Part shown: positions 54,765 to 63,057 of the stretch, piece by piece
Layout: every line of letters starts with the position of its first letter
How positions within the stretch are numbered: the first letter of the stretch is position 1
Assembly (NCBI GenBank): GCA_963717135.1
Contig: CAVQVN010000003.1
Location: 186,001 to 250,000, forward strand
Origin: UBA4744 sp963717135
GTDB taxonomy: Bacteria > Actinomycetota > Acidimicrobiia > Spongiisociales > UBA4744
Length of the DNA stretch: 64,000 bases
Direction of reading: 5' to 3'
Position numbers and translations under genes: made by a program
The notes under the pieces: model-generated
The model's database searches: none
What the model was told of the DNA's origin: nothing
What the model saw: only the letters and a program-made list of their open reading frames with translations

Positions 54765-55169
54765 CTACCAGGAACGGGCTCTGATGGGCGTGACCCGGAC
54801 GGGGATCGGGTAGTCCACGGCGAAACTCTCCGGCGTCCAGTCATATGAGGCGATCTTGGCGCGGTATTTGGCCGCATAATCGGGCACATTGTTGGACTTT
54901 GGAGCGCCCCTATCGACGCGGGCAATCCCCTCGATGGTGACCACCGAACCCCCCTGACCGTCACCATCCAGGTTGAGCGAAACGCGGGGATTGGCCTCGA
55001 TGTTTCGAGTACGCGAGGTGCCGGGGAGGCTGTAGATCAAGAACTCGGCGCCATCCCAAAGAAACCACACCGGTGAAGTCTGAGGTTGTCCGGCCGGCGA
55101 AACAGTGGTCAACCAGATGATCAGATCATCGCGCAGCCTCTGTTCGGCTTGGGGGTTGAGTCCATCCAT
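54765..55169 (-). CDS. PPOX-class F420-dependent oxidoreductase (TIGR03667-like)
   Basis: 134 residues from ATG at 55169. AEQRLRDDLIIWLTTVSPAGQPQTSPVWF is the split-barrel start; GTSRTRNIEANPRVSLNLDGDG and VVTIEGIARVDRG follow the F420-binding pattern of mycobacterial Rv3369-like proteins, and it ends in PVRVTPIRARSW. It may reduce a small substrate with F420H2. It is divergent from the secreted-protein gene at 55335. Confidence 0.88.
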   Translation of the reverse strand: MDGLNPQAEQRLRDDLIIWLTTVSPAGQPQTSPVWFLWDGAEFLIYSLPGTSRTRNIEANPRVSLNLDGDGQGGSVVTIEGIARVDRGAPKSNNVPDYAAKYRAKIASYDWTPESFAVDYPIPVRVTPIRARSW

Positions 55170-55334
55170 GGACAAGACAATACCCTTTTGCTTCCCGCCG
55201 GCCGTCTCACTCCTCAGTTCGAAGCGAGCCACTCGACGACTTTTTTCTCACTTGATTCTGTGGCGGCGTTCATAGCCGACTTAAGGCCGCAGTCGAAAGT
55301 GGTCCCAGTGATGGACCACGAAAGGAGCTTTCAC

Positions 55335-55958
55335 ATGCGCAAAGCCATCGCAGCCATTGCGACTGCGGCGATCGTGTTGGGCGGATTCTCCGTCGCACTC
55401 GTCGCACAGTCGCCCGAGGTGGCCTCCGCTCAGGAGGTCGAGATACAGGACACAGACACAATCGTTCCCGAAAGCATCGAGGACGTCCTGGCCGATCTGG
55501 TCGACGACGGCGTGATCACAGAGGACCAATCCACCCGGATTGCCGAAGCACTGAAGGAGCGGATCGGACCCTTCCGAGGACATCGCGGCGGCTTGGCCCG
55601 TGGCGCCCACCTGGAAACGGCAGCCGAAGTAATCGGCATTGAGGTCGACGCTCTCGGTGACGCCGTCCGGGATGGACAGTCTCTCGCCGAAGTCGCAGAG
55701 GCCAACGGGTCATCGGCTCAGGCGGTCATCGATGCACTGGTGGCCGAGATGAACTCCCGTCTCGATCAAGCGATCGAAGACGGGAAGCTGACTGCCGATC
55801 AGGCGGACGAAATCCGAACGGACGCGCCGGAACGCATCACGGCAATGGTCAACGGTGAGTTCGAAGGCCGGATGGGATTCGGCAGGCATCACGGCATGGG
55901 TCCCGGACCGGGATTTGGTCGGGACGACACGCCCGACGCGGAAGACACGAGTCTGTAG
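55335..55958 (+). CDS. Secreted repeat-domain protein, paralogue 1
   Basis: 207 residues from ATG at 55335, with AAAGGAG upstream. Signal peptide RKAIAAIATAAIVLGGFSVALV with cleavage near ASAQ. One module: VLADLVDDGVITEDQSTRIAEAL, then AAEVIGIEVDALGDAVRDGQSLAEVA, VIDALVAEMNSRLDQAIEDGKLTADQADEIR and MVNGE. The same module occurs in the 56643 protein. The pattern resembles DUF2680-like secreted proteins. Ends HGMGPGPGF-rich tail. Extracellular, function unknown. Followed by a terminator. Confidence 0.78.
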   Translation: MRKAIAAIATAAIVLGGFSVALVAQSPEVASAQEVEIQDTDTIVPESIEDVLADLVDDGVITEDQSTRIAEALKERIGPFRGHRGGLARGAHLETAAEVIGIEVDALGDAVRDGQSLAEVAEANGSSAQAVIDALVAEMNSRLDQAIEDGKLTADQADEIRTDAPERITAMVNGEFEGRMGFGRHHGMGPGPGFGRDDTPDAEDTSL

Positions 55959-55972
55959 ACCCACAGTGTCAG

Positions 55973-56001
55973 CCTCCCGCCGGCCTGGCTCCGGCGGGAG
56001 G
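55973..56001 (+). terminator. Strong hairpin terminator after the secreted-protein gene
   Basis: Arms CCTCCCGCCGG (55973-55983) and CCGGCGGGAGG (55991-56001) are perfectly complementary over 11 bp with a seven-base loop, 14 bases after the stop. Weak T-rich tail TTGTCAGTGTTTCT. Confidence 0.75.
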
Positions 56002-56010
56002 TTGTCAGTG

Positions 56011-56059
56011 TTTCTCGTTTCTCGTGACCGGGAATTGCGGACCGCGGACCGCGAACGGG
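56011..56059 (+). repeat. Degenerate heptanucleotide stretch
   Basis: TTTCTCG x2, TGACCGG, GAATTGC, GGACCGC x2, GAACGGG: seven 7-bp units in phase between the terminator and the DUF1801 gene. Confidence 0.5.
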
Positions 56060-56093
56060 GGAAACTGACACCTGGATTAGTCTCCCTCGTGCC

Positions 56094-56549
56094 ATGCAAT
56101 CCGAAGCCAAGACCATCGACCAGTACCTCGCCGAGCTTCCCGAGGACCGGCTCCGCGCCCTCGAGGCAGTCAGAGAGGTCATCCTTGCCAATCTGCCCGA
56201 TGGGTACGAGGAGGTCATGAACTGGGGCATGATCACGTATCAGGTCCCGTTGGTGACCTACCCGAACACCTACAACAAGAAACCTCTGATGTACGCGGCC
56301 CTTGCTTCACAGAAGAACCATATGGCGGTCTATCTGTCGAGTATCTACTCGTCGGAAGAAGCCGCCGCCACGTTCGAAGAGCAGTACCGGGCCACCGGAA
56401 AGAGATATGACGTCGGCAAATCCTGTGTTCGGTTCCGGAAGATCGACGACCTGCCTCTGGATCTCATTGGTCGAACGATTGCCGCCTACCCGGTGAACAC
56501 GTTCCTCGATGCCTACGAAGAATCACGAGCGTCGCGCAAACGCGACTAA
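56094..56549 (+). CDS. DUF1801 family protein
   Basis: 151 residues. AKTIDQYLAELPEDRLRALEAVREVI, MNWGMITYQVP, KPLMYAALASQKNHMAVYL and VGKSCVRFRKIDDLPLDLIGRTIAA are DUF1801 signatures. Relatives include the frataxin-like iron chaperone Fra of Bacillus. Soluble single-domain. Sits between two secreted paralogues, probably by chance. Confidence 0.88.
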   Translation: MQSEAKTIDQYLAELPEDRLRALEAVREVILANLPDGYEEVMNWGMITYQVPLVTYPNTYNKKPLMYAALASQKNHMAVYLSSIYSSEEAAATFEEQYRATGKRYDVGKSCVRFRKIDDLPLDLIGRTIAAYPVNTFLDAYEESRASRKRD

Positions 56550-56642
56550 CACCAGCCTCGAGATTCTCATCTTGTTTTCATCCGCTTCTTAGGTGGCTCC
56601 CATATCGTTTCAGGGAGCAGAACAGATTCTTGGAGGTAACGC

Positions 56643-57716
56643 ATGCGGAAAGCGATCACCGGGCTGGCGGTTGTTGCCCTGGTAGCCGGCGTAGCGCTGG
56701 TCGCCGTCTCGCTGAGCCAGGCACCTTCGGCCATCGCTCAGGAGGCTGAAGACGACGTCTTTTTCCAGCCCCTTGACGATGTGCTCAATGATCTGGTCGA
56801 AGACGAGATAATCACCGAGGATCAGCGCGAGAAGATTGCCGAGGCTTTCAAGGACCGCATGCTCCGTTTTGGCAAGGGGCTTCGAGCCACTCCCCACCTC
56901 GATATCGTCGCCGAGGTTCTCGACATGGATGTCGACGAGCTAGCAACTCAGCTGAGAGACGGATCGACCATCGCTGAGATCGCCGGTGACCAGACCCAGG
57001 CTGTGATCGACGCCTTAGTGGCCGAACAGACGGCTCGTCTCGACGAGGCAATTGCCGAAGAACGTATCAGCGAAGAGAAAGCCGATGAGATCCGCTCCGC
57101 CCTCATTGAGAACGTGGAGGCGATGGTCAACGGTGAGAGGTGGATGGGCATCCATCCGTTCGACATCGGTCGACACCACGGCCCCCGGGGGTTCGGCTTC
57201 CTTGATGAGATGCCCCGGTTCGACCGATTCGGAATGGGTGGATTCGGTCTCGACTCGATCGCTGAAGCGCTCGGGCTTGAAACTGATGAACTCCTGGACC
57301 GGCTGGCAGATGGATCGTCGCTGGCCGACCTCGCCGACGAACAGGGTGTTGAGGTCGCTGAGATAGTCGACGCGGTATTGACCGACCTCGATGAGAAGCT
57401 GAAAGACCTTGTCGGCGACGAACGGTTGACACAAGAGCAGGCCGATGACATCCGGAGCAACCTGGAGACAATGGTTGAGTCGATGATCAACGGGGAAATG
57501 CCCGGACTCGACGGATTTGGATTCGAGTTCAGATTCGACGGCGAGGTCCCCCACTTCCGGGGTCCCCGCGGTATGTTCCGTTTCCCGGAGGGGTTCTCTG
57601 GCGATCTGGATGATGTCGATGGGTTCTTCCACTTCCACGGACCCGGGTTCCCGTTTCCCAAGTTCTTCGAGGACGGATCACCCGAGGACATTTACGGGAC
57701 CGGCACCGCGGCGTAG
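56643..57716 (+). CDS. Secreted repeat-domain protein, paralogue 2 (two modules)
   Basis: 357 residues with GGAGG upstream. Signal peptide MRKAITGLAVVALVAGVALV with cleavage near SAIAQ. Module 1 (residues 43-165): VLNDLVEDEIITEDQREKIAEA, VLDMDVDELATQLRDG, VIDALVAEQTARLDEAIAEERI, ADEIR. A His/Gly/Phe-rich spacer follows (GRHHGPRGFGF). Module 2 (205-290): ALGLETDELLDRLADGSSLADLADEQ, IVDAVLTDLDEKLKDLV, ERLTQEQADDIRSN. The tail is Phe/Gly/Pro-rich (GFGFEFRFDGEVPHF). Paralogue of the 55335 protein. Extracellular, role unknown; the Phe-rich tail is unusual. Confidence 0.8.
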   Translation: MRKAITGLAVVALVAGVALVAVSLSQAPSAIAQEAEDDVFFQPLDDVLNDLVEDEIITEDQREKIAEAFKDRMLRFGKGLRATPHLDIVAEVLDMDVDELATQLRDGSTIAEIAGDQTQAVIDALVAEQTARLDEAIAEERISEEKADEIRSALIENVEAMVNGERWMGIHPFDIGRHHGPRGFGFLDEMPRFDRFGMGGFGLDSIAEALGLETDELLDRLADGSSLADLADEQGVEVAEIVDAVLTDLDEKLKDLVGDERLTQEQADDIRSNLETMVESMINGEMPGLDGFGFEFRFDGEVPHFRGPRGMFRFPEGFSGDLDDVDGFFHFHGPGFPFPKFFEDGSPEDIYGTGTAA

Positions 57717-57721
57717 GAAGT

Positions 57722-58099
57722 CCGAGGTTTGAAGTCTGAGGTTCGGGGGACCCGTGACCCTCCCGGCTTGATGCTTGACGCTTGACGCTTGATGCTTGAT
57801 GCCTTCAGTGGCTCGCAGCTCGTGGCTCGCAGCTCGTCGCTCGTCGCTCGCACCGCGCCCACGGTGGCGAGGAGGTTCAGGGGACGAGCGAAACCCGAAA
57901 CCTGAAACCTGAGGCCTGCTTGCTTGACGCTTGACGCGGGGTTCCTGTTTCTCGAGACCCGAACCCTGCAACTTGATATTGGGTCTCATGACCTGAAACC
58001 TGAAACTTGAAACCTGAAACCTGCTGGCTTGATGCCTCTCGTGGCTCGTGGCTCGTGGCTCGTGGCTCGTAGCTCGCAGCTCGTCGCTCGCAGCTCGTC
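57722..58099 (+). repeat. Long mosaic of heptanucleotide units
   Basis: Sub-arrays: GCTTGAT/GCTTGAC x5 (57766-57800), GCTCGCA/GCTCGTG/GCTCGTC x6 (57811-57852), CCCGAAA-CCTGAAA-CCTGAGG-CCTGCTT-GCTTGAC x2 (57894-57935), CCTGAAA-type x4, CCTGCTG, GCTTGAT, GCCTCTC (57992-58040), then GCTCGTG x3, GCTCGTA, GCTCGCA, GCTCGTC, GCTCGCA, GCTCGTC (58044-58099). Different words follow each other without losing phase inside blocks. Fills the gap before the EVE gene. Confidence 0.85.
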
Positions 58100-58125
58100 C
58101 TGTCTCTTCTGCTACCAATAGGAGC

Positions 58126-58623
58126 ATGCAGTACTGGCTGATGAAATCTGAACCCGGCGACTATTCGATCGACGATCTGAAGCGAGACGGCACCGAGCAC
58201 TGGGATGGCATCCGCAACTATCAAGCCCGCAATCTCATGCGGGACCAGATGGAGATCGGTGATCGAGTGTTGTTCTATCACTCAAACGCCCAGCCCCCCG
58301 GCGTGGTGGGGATCGCCGAGATCGCCAGCGGCCCGTACGCCGATCACACCCAATTCGATCCCAACGAAAAGTACTACGACCCAAGATCGGATCCGAACGA
58401 TCCCCGCTGGATCATGGTCGACGTGAGGTTCGTGGAGAAACTACCCCGACTGGTCTCCCTCCCCGAGCTACGCGGGTACCCCGAGTTGGCCGACATGGTG
58501 TTGCTCAACCGTTCCCGGCTCTCAGTCCAGCCGGTAACGAAGGCCCAATACGAGTTCATTCTCGATCGGGCGCGAGAACCGGCGCCCGATGGGAGGTTGA
58601 TCAGTTGCTGCCGGCGCTCTTGA
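58126..58623 (+). CDS. EVE domain protein
   Basis: 165 residues from ATG at 58126. The EVE (PUA-like) signature is YWLMKSEPGDYSIDDLKRDG, HWDGIRNYQARNLMRDQMEIGDRVLFYHSN, and GVVGIAEIASGPYADHTQFD, with a WIMVDVRFVEKLPRLVSL second half. It is the thymocyte nuclear protein 1 type, which binds modified cytosines or RNA. A lone EVE, not fused to a restriction domain. Its end overlaps the convergent DUF3039 gene by 23 bases. Confidence 0.92.
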   Translation: MQYWLMKSEPGDYSIDDLKRDGTEHWDGIRNYQARNLMRDQMEIGDRVLFYHSNAQPPGVVGIAEIASGPYADHTQFDPNEKYYDPRSDPNDPRWIMVDVRFVEKLPRLVSLPELRGYPELADMVLLNRSRLSVQPVTKAQYEFILDRAREPAPDGRLISCCRRS

Positions 58624-58840
58624 GGCGAGCCATGAGTTCTTTGCAGGTAGGGCAGACCGGGTAACGACTTGGATCCCGGTGGGGAATCCATTTCTTGCCG
58701 CACAACGCCACGACCGGTACGCCTTCGACGTTGCTACGAACGATGTCCGCCTTGCTCACATAGTGAGCGAATCGGTCGTGGTCGCCATCGCCTTCATCCA
58801 ACCGAGGTTCGCTCTTGATTTCAGGGGCTATACCGCTCAT
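58601..58840 (-). CDS. DUF3039 small zinc protein
   Basis: 79 residues from ATG at 58840. DHDRFAHYVSKADIVRSNVEGVPVVALCGKKW, then HRDPSRYPVCPTCKELMA, typical of actinobacterial DUF3039 proteins with the C..CxxC zinc ligands and His. Role unknown. Overlaps the EVE stop. Confidence 0.85.
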   Translation of the reverse strand: MSGIAPEIKSEPRLDEGDGDHDRFAHYVSKADIVRSNVEGVPVVALCGKKWIPHRDPSRYPVCPTCKELMARLKSAGSN

Positions 58841-58866
58841 GCCCCCGATTCTCGCAGAAGACACGC

Positions 58867-58914
58867 TTTTGGCGTCAAACTTCCACCGCGGGCGGGGCAA
58901 GATTGACGCCAAAA
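58867..58914. repeat. Dispersed hairpin element, copy 2
   Basis: TTTTGGCGTCAA at the left and TTGACGCCAAAA at the right are perfect 12-bp inverted arms; the inner parts (ACTTCCACCGCG and GGGCGGGGCAAGA) continue imperfect pairing. Lies upstream of the DUF3039 start. Confidence 0.8.
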
Positions 58915-58957
58915 CACAAGGGATCTGCCCTTTACTCACCCGGGCCGGTCCTCTCCC

Positions 58958-59006
58958 TTTCCGGCGTCAAACATCCACCCGCCCTGGTGTCACATTGACG
59001 CCCAAA
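58958..59006. repeat. Dispersed hairpin element, copy 3
   Basis: GGCGTCAA (58963-58970) and TTGACGCC (58995-59002) with ACATCCACC and GGTGTCACA inside, same order as copies 2 and 4. It lies 33 bases before the start of the membrane protein at 59040. Confidence 0.75.
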
Positions 59007-59039
59007 CGGGGCGTAGTCTTAGCCTTGAAGGGCATCAGC

Positions 59040-59510
59040 ATGGACCGGCTCACCGTTCTCGCCATGTTCAGCTGGCAGTACCTGCTGATGGCGTTTCTCG
59101 CGTGCCTGGGCGTCGTGCAGATGGCGGCGGCCCGGTCGGACAGACGCCACCTCTGGCTAATGCGTGGGCGACGTCACACCGCGGTGCTCGGCGCCATCTT
59201 GCTCGTCGGCGGCATGGCCCTCTTCTACCTCATCCCCTTGTTGATGGCGGGGCCATGGGGGCCGGGTGAACCCGTCGGCGGATCGGCCACCTGGGCAAAA
59301 GCCACCGTCGACACCCTGGCCGGGGCGCGCAATATCAACGACACGGCGGGTGGGTTGTCGGGCCACTGGCAAGCCCTGTGGTTCGTAGGGGCTTGGATCG
59401 GCGCGGTGTTGTTTGCGCGAACCATCGGTCGACGAAACCAGCCGACCGAAGAGCCCCCCGACCGGGAGCGCCGGGTCCTGGTGGGGACTTCATCGGGAGA
59501 TCGCCCATGA
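59040..59510 (+). CDS. Membrane protein with three helices
   Basis: 156 residues from ATG at 59040. Helices: MFSWQYLLMAFLACLGVVQMA, AVLGAILLVGGMALFYLIPLLMAG and QALWFVGAWIGAVLFAR. The segment between helices two and three is Gly/Ala-rich (GPWGPGEPVGGSATWAKAT). The C-terminal tail is charged. No family recognised. It overlaps the PAP2-like gene by four bases. Confidence 0.75.
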   Translation: MDRLTVLAMFSWQYLLMAFLACLGVVQMAAARSDRRHLWLMRGRRHTAVLGAILLVGGMALFYLIPLLMAGPWGPGEPVGGSATWAKATVDTLAGARNINDTAGGLSGHWQALWFVGAWIGAVLFARTIGRRNQPTEEPPDRERRVLVGTSSGDRP

Positions 59511-60091
59511 CCAAGATCGACGAAGCGGTATTCGAGTGGCTGAACGGTCTGGCCGGCCAATCTGAGTTCGTTGACGGTCTGATCCGGTTCGTGATCAACG
59601 ATTATCTGATCCCGTTCGTCGCCACACTGGCAATTGCCTGGTTGTGGTTCGCCGGAAAGGGAAACGCCGAGAGCAAGCGATTCCAGCATGCCGCCCTCCA
59701 CGGTCTGGTAGCACTGGGGATCTGTCAGCTGGTTGTCGCTCTCACCAATATCGGCGTCGGGAGACCCCGTCCGTTTGAACAGCTGCCGGACGTGACGGTG
59801 CTCTTCTACGAACCTATCAACTCGTCGTTCCCCGCCCACCCCGTAGCAAACGTCATCGCTCTGGGCCTGGTCCTGTGGATGGTGCACAGGTGGATGGGCG
59901 GAGTGGTGCTGCTCCTTGGACTTCTTCTGGGGTCCGGCCGGATGATCGCCGGCCTGTGGTTCCCCACCGACGTGCTGGGAGGCATAGCCGTTGGTGCGTT
60001 GTCCTTCTTGATGGGGGGAATTGTCCTGGAGACACTCCACCGCGCTGAGGTGTATGTCCACCGCAAGACCCAAGCGATGGGGCTGAACTAG
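59507..60091 (+). CDS. PAP2-fold membrane protein lacking the catalytic residues
   Basis: 194 residues from ATG at 59507. Helix pattern and the blocks GVGRPRPF, NSSFPAHPVANV and SGRMIAGLWFPTDVLGG align to PAP2 motifs C1, C2 and C3 (KxxxxxxRP, PSGH, SRxxxxxHxxxD). The C1 Lys reads Asn, the C2 His reads Pro, and the C3 His reads Trp; only R..D are kept. So the fold is clear but acid phosphatase activity is unlikely. May bind lipid phosphate without cleaving it. Coupled to the 59040 gene. Confidence 0.8.
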   Translation: MTKIDEAVFEWLNGLAGQSEFVDGLIRFVINDYLIPFVATLAIAWLWFAGKGNAESKRFQHAALHGLVALGICQLVVALTNIGVGRPRPFEQLPDVTVLFYEPINSSFPAHPVANVIALGLVLWMVHRWMGGVVLLLGLLLGSGRMIAGLWFPTDVLGGIAVGALSFLMGGIVLETLHRAEVYVHRKTQAMGLN

Positions 60092-60108
60092 GAGAAAGGT
60101 TTGGGGTT

Positions 60109-61617
60109 CTAAATTCCGCCGAGTACCAGATCGACCGTCTCGACCGAACCGTTCCTCTCAATCATCAACTTCACTGAGTCCCCAACGGATGAACGGCGCA
60201 GCAGCACGATCAGATCCTCCATCGTCTCGAGTTCCACACCATCGAAGGAGATGATGAGATCGCCGGCTTGCAGGCCTGCCGCCGCCGCAGCCCCGGTCGG
60301 TTCGACTGATCCGACCTCGACCCCGGCGGGCACCAGTGCTCCGTCGTCGGCCGTATCGAATGAAGTGCTTCCGGTGATGCCCAGGAAAGCCGTTCCGGCC
60401 TGGCCGTTGGCGATCAACTCGGCCACCACCCGCTCGACGATCTCCACCGGGGTGGCAAAGCCGATCCCTTCCACGCCGATTTCGGACACACCAACTGCCG
60501 TCGTGATGCCGATCAATCGGCCCGTCTCATCGACCAGTGCTCCACCGCTCGAGCCCTGAGTGATGGGAGCGTCGGTCTGCAGCATCCCATGTAGGACGTC
60601 GCTGACGCTGGTTTGCACCTGGCGTTCGAAGGCGGACAGCACCCCGACCGTGAGCGATGGGCCGCCCTCGAGTCCAAGGGGGTTACCGACCGCAACTGTA
60701 GGGTCTCCAACCGAGAGTTCGTCCGACGATCCGAGTTCAATCGGAACCAGATTGTCGGCATCGATCTTGAGAACGGCCAGATCGGTGACCGGATCGGTAC
60801 CGATCAAGGTCGCTTGGTACACACGTCCATCGGCAAACACCACCTGGTAAGCCGGGCTACCGGAAACAACATGGTCGTTCGTGATGATGTGGCCCTCGGT
60901 GTCGAACACGACCCCCGAGCCGGACCCGCGCCGGATGAACCCGGTCGGACCTTCCTGCCCAACTTGCACACTCACCGTAGAAGGAATGACCACCTCACCG
61001 ACCAACACGGCATCGACGTTGGCCTCGCGAAGTCGCAGGGTGGTCGTACCGCCGGAGGGAGGTGCTACCGCAGCGGAGGCCTGCTCAACAACATTGGTTG
61101 TGGTGGTCGTCGTCGGTTCCTCCGACAGATCAAAGCCTCCGATGCCGGCCACTGCCGCCAGAGCTAGAACGGCACCGAGGAAACCCGAAAGCAGGGGAAT
61201 CAACACCCGACCGCCCGACCGATCCTTCGGCCCCTTTTTCGTCTTGCCCTCGTCGTCAACTCCAACAACGGGGACGGGAGGAGAAATTGGCCCGGCCGGC
61301 CACTCGACGGTAGGTGACACCGCGGCTCGCGTGGGAGGTTCGTACCGATGTGCAACGGGCTCCTGACGGGGTGGTGCTTCGCTCCACGACGGTGGTCGAG
61401 TTGGCTCGAGGCCGGTGAGGTTCGCCGAATCGCCCAAATCTCCCGCATCCGGGTCGAGGGGAATCAAGTCAGATTCGTCGATGCCGGCCGGTCCTCCCCA
61501 GACAGTTGGACTGCCCTCGATACCGGCATCGGAATTGATCGGGTCTCCTTTCGGAGAGGGGGAAGGTAGGTCGCCCTCGAACCTGGGATCGTTGTCGGGA
61601 CTCATGTTCATCTCCAT
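60109..61617 (-). CDS. HtrA/DegP-like serine protease with PDZ domain (PepD-like)
   Basis: 502 residues. A long Pro-rich cytosolic N-terminus (1-135), one helix LIPLLSGFLGAVLALAAVAG, a Thr-rich linker, then the trypsin-like domain: ITNDHVVSG (His249), VTDLAVLKI (Asp279) and ITQGSSGGALVD (Ser357), and a C-terminal PDZ (about residues 400-500) with GVEVGSVEPTGAAAAAGLQAGDLI. It degrades or refolds damaged envelope proteins. It follows the two-component genes on the same strand, as pepD follows mprAB in mycobacteria. Confidence 0.93.
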   Translation of the reverse strand: MEMNMSPDNDPRFEGDLPSPSPKGDPINSDAGIEGSPTVWGGPAGIDESDLIPLDPDAGDLGDSANLTGLEPTRPPSWSEAPPRQEPVAHRYEPPTRAAVSPTVEWPAGPISPPVPVVGVDDEGKTKKGPKDRSGGRVLIPLLSGFLGAVLALAAVAGIGGFDLSEEPTTTTTTNVVEQASAAVAPPSGGTTTLRLREANVDAVLVGEVVIPSTVSVQVGQEGPTGFIRRGSGSGVVFDTEGHIITNDHVVSGSPAYQVVFADGRVYQATLIGTDPVTDLAVLKIDADNLVPIELGSSDELSVGDPTVAVGNPLGLEGGPSLTVGVLSAFERQVQTSVSDVLHGMLQTDAPITQGSSGGALVDETGRLIGITTAVGVSEIGVEGIGFATPVEIVERVVAELIANGQAGTAFLGITGSTSFDTADDGALVPAGVEVGSVEPTGAAAAAGLQAGDLIISFDGVELETMEDLIVLLRRSSVGDSVKLMIERNGSVETVDLVLGGI

Positions 61618-61707
61618 CTACAACTGACTTCTCGCGCCGATTATTCGGTGCCGACGTGAACAGGGGATGAACCGACCCTAAGAACCCGGTGAGAATTCAG
61701 CGGTCGG

Positions 61708-63057
61708 TCACACCGTCACCGGGATCTGAAATCCGACCCGGGCGCCTCCGCCGGGGGTCTCTTTTGCCCACACTTGACCCCCGTGGAGATCGATCACCTG
61801 CTTGACGATGGCCAGACCAAGTCCGGACCCGGGCATTGATCGGGCGGTAGCCGACCGATAGAACCTTTCGAACACGTAGGAACGGTCTTCCATGGCGATA
61901 CCCGGTCCGTGATCAATCACCTCAACTGTTCCCCCCTCGACCGACACTTCGATCGGGACTTCCGGTGGGCTCCACTTGTGGGCGTTGTCTACCAGGTTGA
62001 TCACCGCGCGTTCGAGCATCCCCGGCCGCCCTTCTACCGTCGCTCCATCTCCGGTGACCGTAATCGTGCGGCCGGTTCGGCGGCGGGCCCGCTCGGCCAC
62101 CTGCTCGACGAGGTCGGTCAGGTCCACGTGGGACACGGGCTCGTGGGTGATTCGGGCATCTGTTGCCAGTTCAACCAATTCGGACACCAATTCGGTCAGC
62201 TCGCCGAGCTCAAAAGTGACGTCTGCCAGCAGCTCCTGTTTCTCGGCGCGTTCCATGTCTTCCGATTTGGCCAGCAATTCGATATTGGTGCGAAGGGAGG
62301 TGAGCGGAGTCCGTAGCTCGTGGCTGGCATCGGCGACTAGCTGCTGTTGCTGCTGTCGAGAGGCGCCCAGTGCCTTCAGCATCGTGTTGAAGCTCGAAGC
62401 CAACCGGCCTATCTCATCCGTTCGATTCACCTCGATAGGAGCATCAAAATCCTGGGTGGTTGCCACATGTTCGGCGGTAGCCGTCAACTCACCGACCGGC
62501 TTCAGTGCCCGACCGGCCACCAACCAGCCCATGAGAGCGGCCAGGATCACACCGAGACCGCCAATACCAAACAGACGCAGGCGGAGGCCGGCGACGATGG
62601 CGTCGGTCTCGCTCAGGTCGCGAGCGATCTGAATTGCATGGTTGCCTCCGTATGGAGCAGTGATCATGCGGTAGTGCGTGCCTTCGACATACACACTGCG
62701 AGGTTCAACGAACAGGCGTTGACCGATGACCGTCATGTCCGCTTCGGAAATGGGTAATGAGGGCCCTCCTCTGAGAAATGCCACAATCTCGCCCTTCTCG
62801 TTGAAGGCTTGAAAGGCTGAATCGGGACCAAAGACGTCGAAAATCCCAAAGCCGGCCATCCCGAACTCTCGGGTGGCGGGGAACCGGCTCCCGGCCTCTC
62901 CGATCGTCGCCAGCGCCGAAGCCCGTTGGACGAGGAACCGGTCAATCTCGCCCCGCGCCTCCCGGGTGGCCGAGACATAGGCAGCACCGGCCACCGCGGC
63001 CACCGCGACGGCCACCGCCAGCCCAACAAAGAGGGACAAACGGGCTCGAAGCGTCAC
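61708..63057 (-). CDS. Sensor histidine kinase (MprB-like)
   Basis: 449 residues from GTG at 63057 overlapping the regulator's stop (GTGA). Helices LSLFVGLAVAVAVAAVAGAAY and LFGIGGLGVILAALMGWLVAG bracket an external sensor domain; HAMP (residues 190-250), H-box DASHELRTPLTSLRTNIE, N-box RAVINLVDNAHKWS, and GPGIAMEDRSYVFERFYR with GSGLGLAIVKQVIDLHGG. It phosphorylates the adjacent OmpR-type regulator. The match to MprB-type kinases is in layout and neighbours. Confidence 0.93.
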   Translation of the reverse strand: MTLRARLSLFVGLAVAVAVAAVAGAAYVSATREARGEIDRFLVQRASALATIGEAGSRFPATREFGMAGFGIFDVFGPDSAFQAFNEKGEIVAFLRGGPSLPISEADMTVIGQRLFVEPRSVYVEGTHYRMITAPYGGNHAIQIARDLSETDAIVAGLRLRLFGIGGLGVILAALMGWLVAGRALKPVGELTATAEHVATTQDFDAPIEVNRTDEIGRLASSFNTMLKALGASRQQQQQLVADASHELRTPLTSLRTNIELLAKSEDMERAEKQELLADVTFELGELTELVSELVELATDARITHEPVSHVDLTDLVEQVAERARRRTGRTITVTGDGATVEGRPGMLERAVINLVDNAHKWSPPEVPIEVSVEGGTVEVIDHGPGIAMEDRSYVFERFYRSATARSMPGSGLGLAIVKQVIDLHGGQVWAKETPGGGARVGFQIPVTV

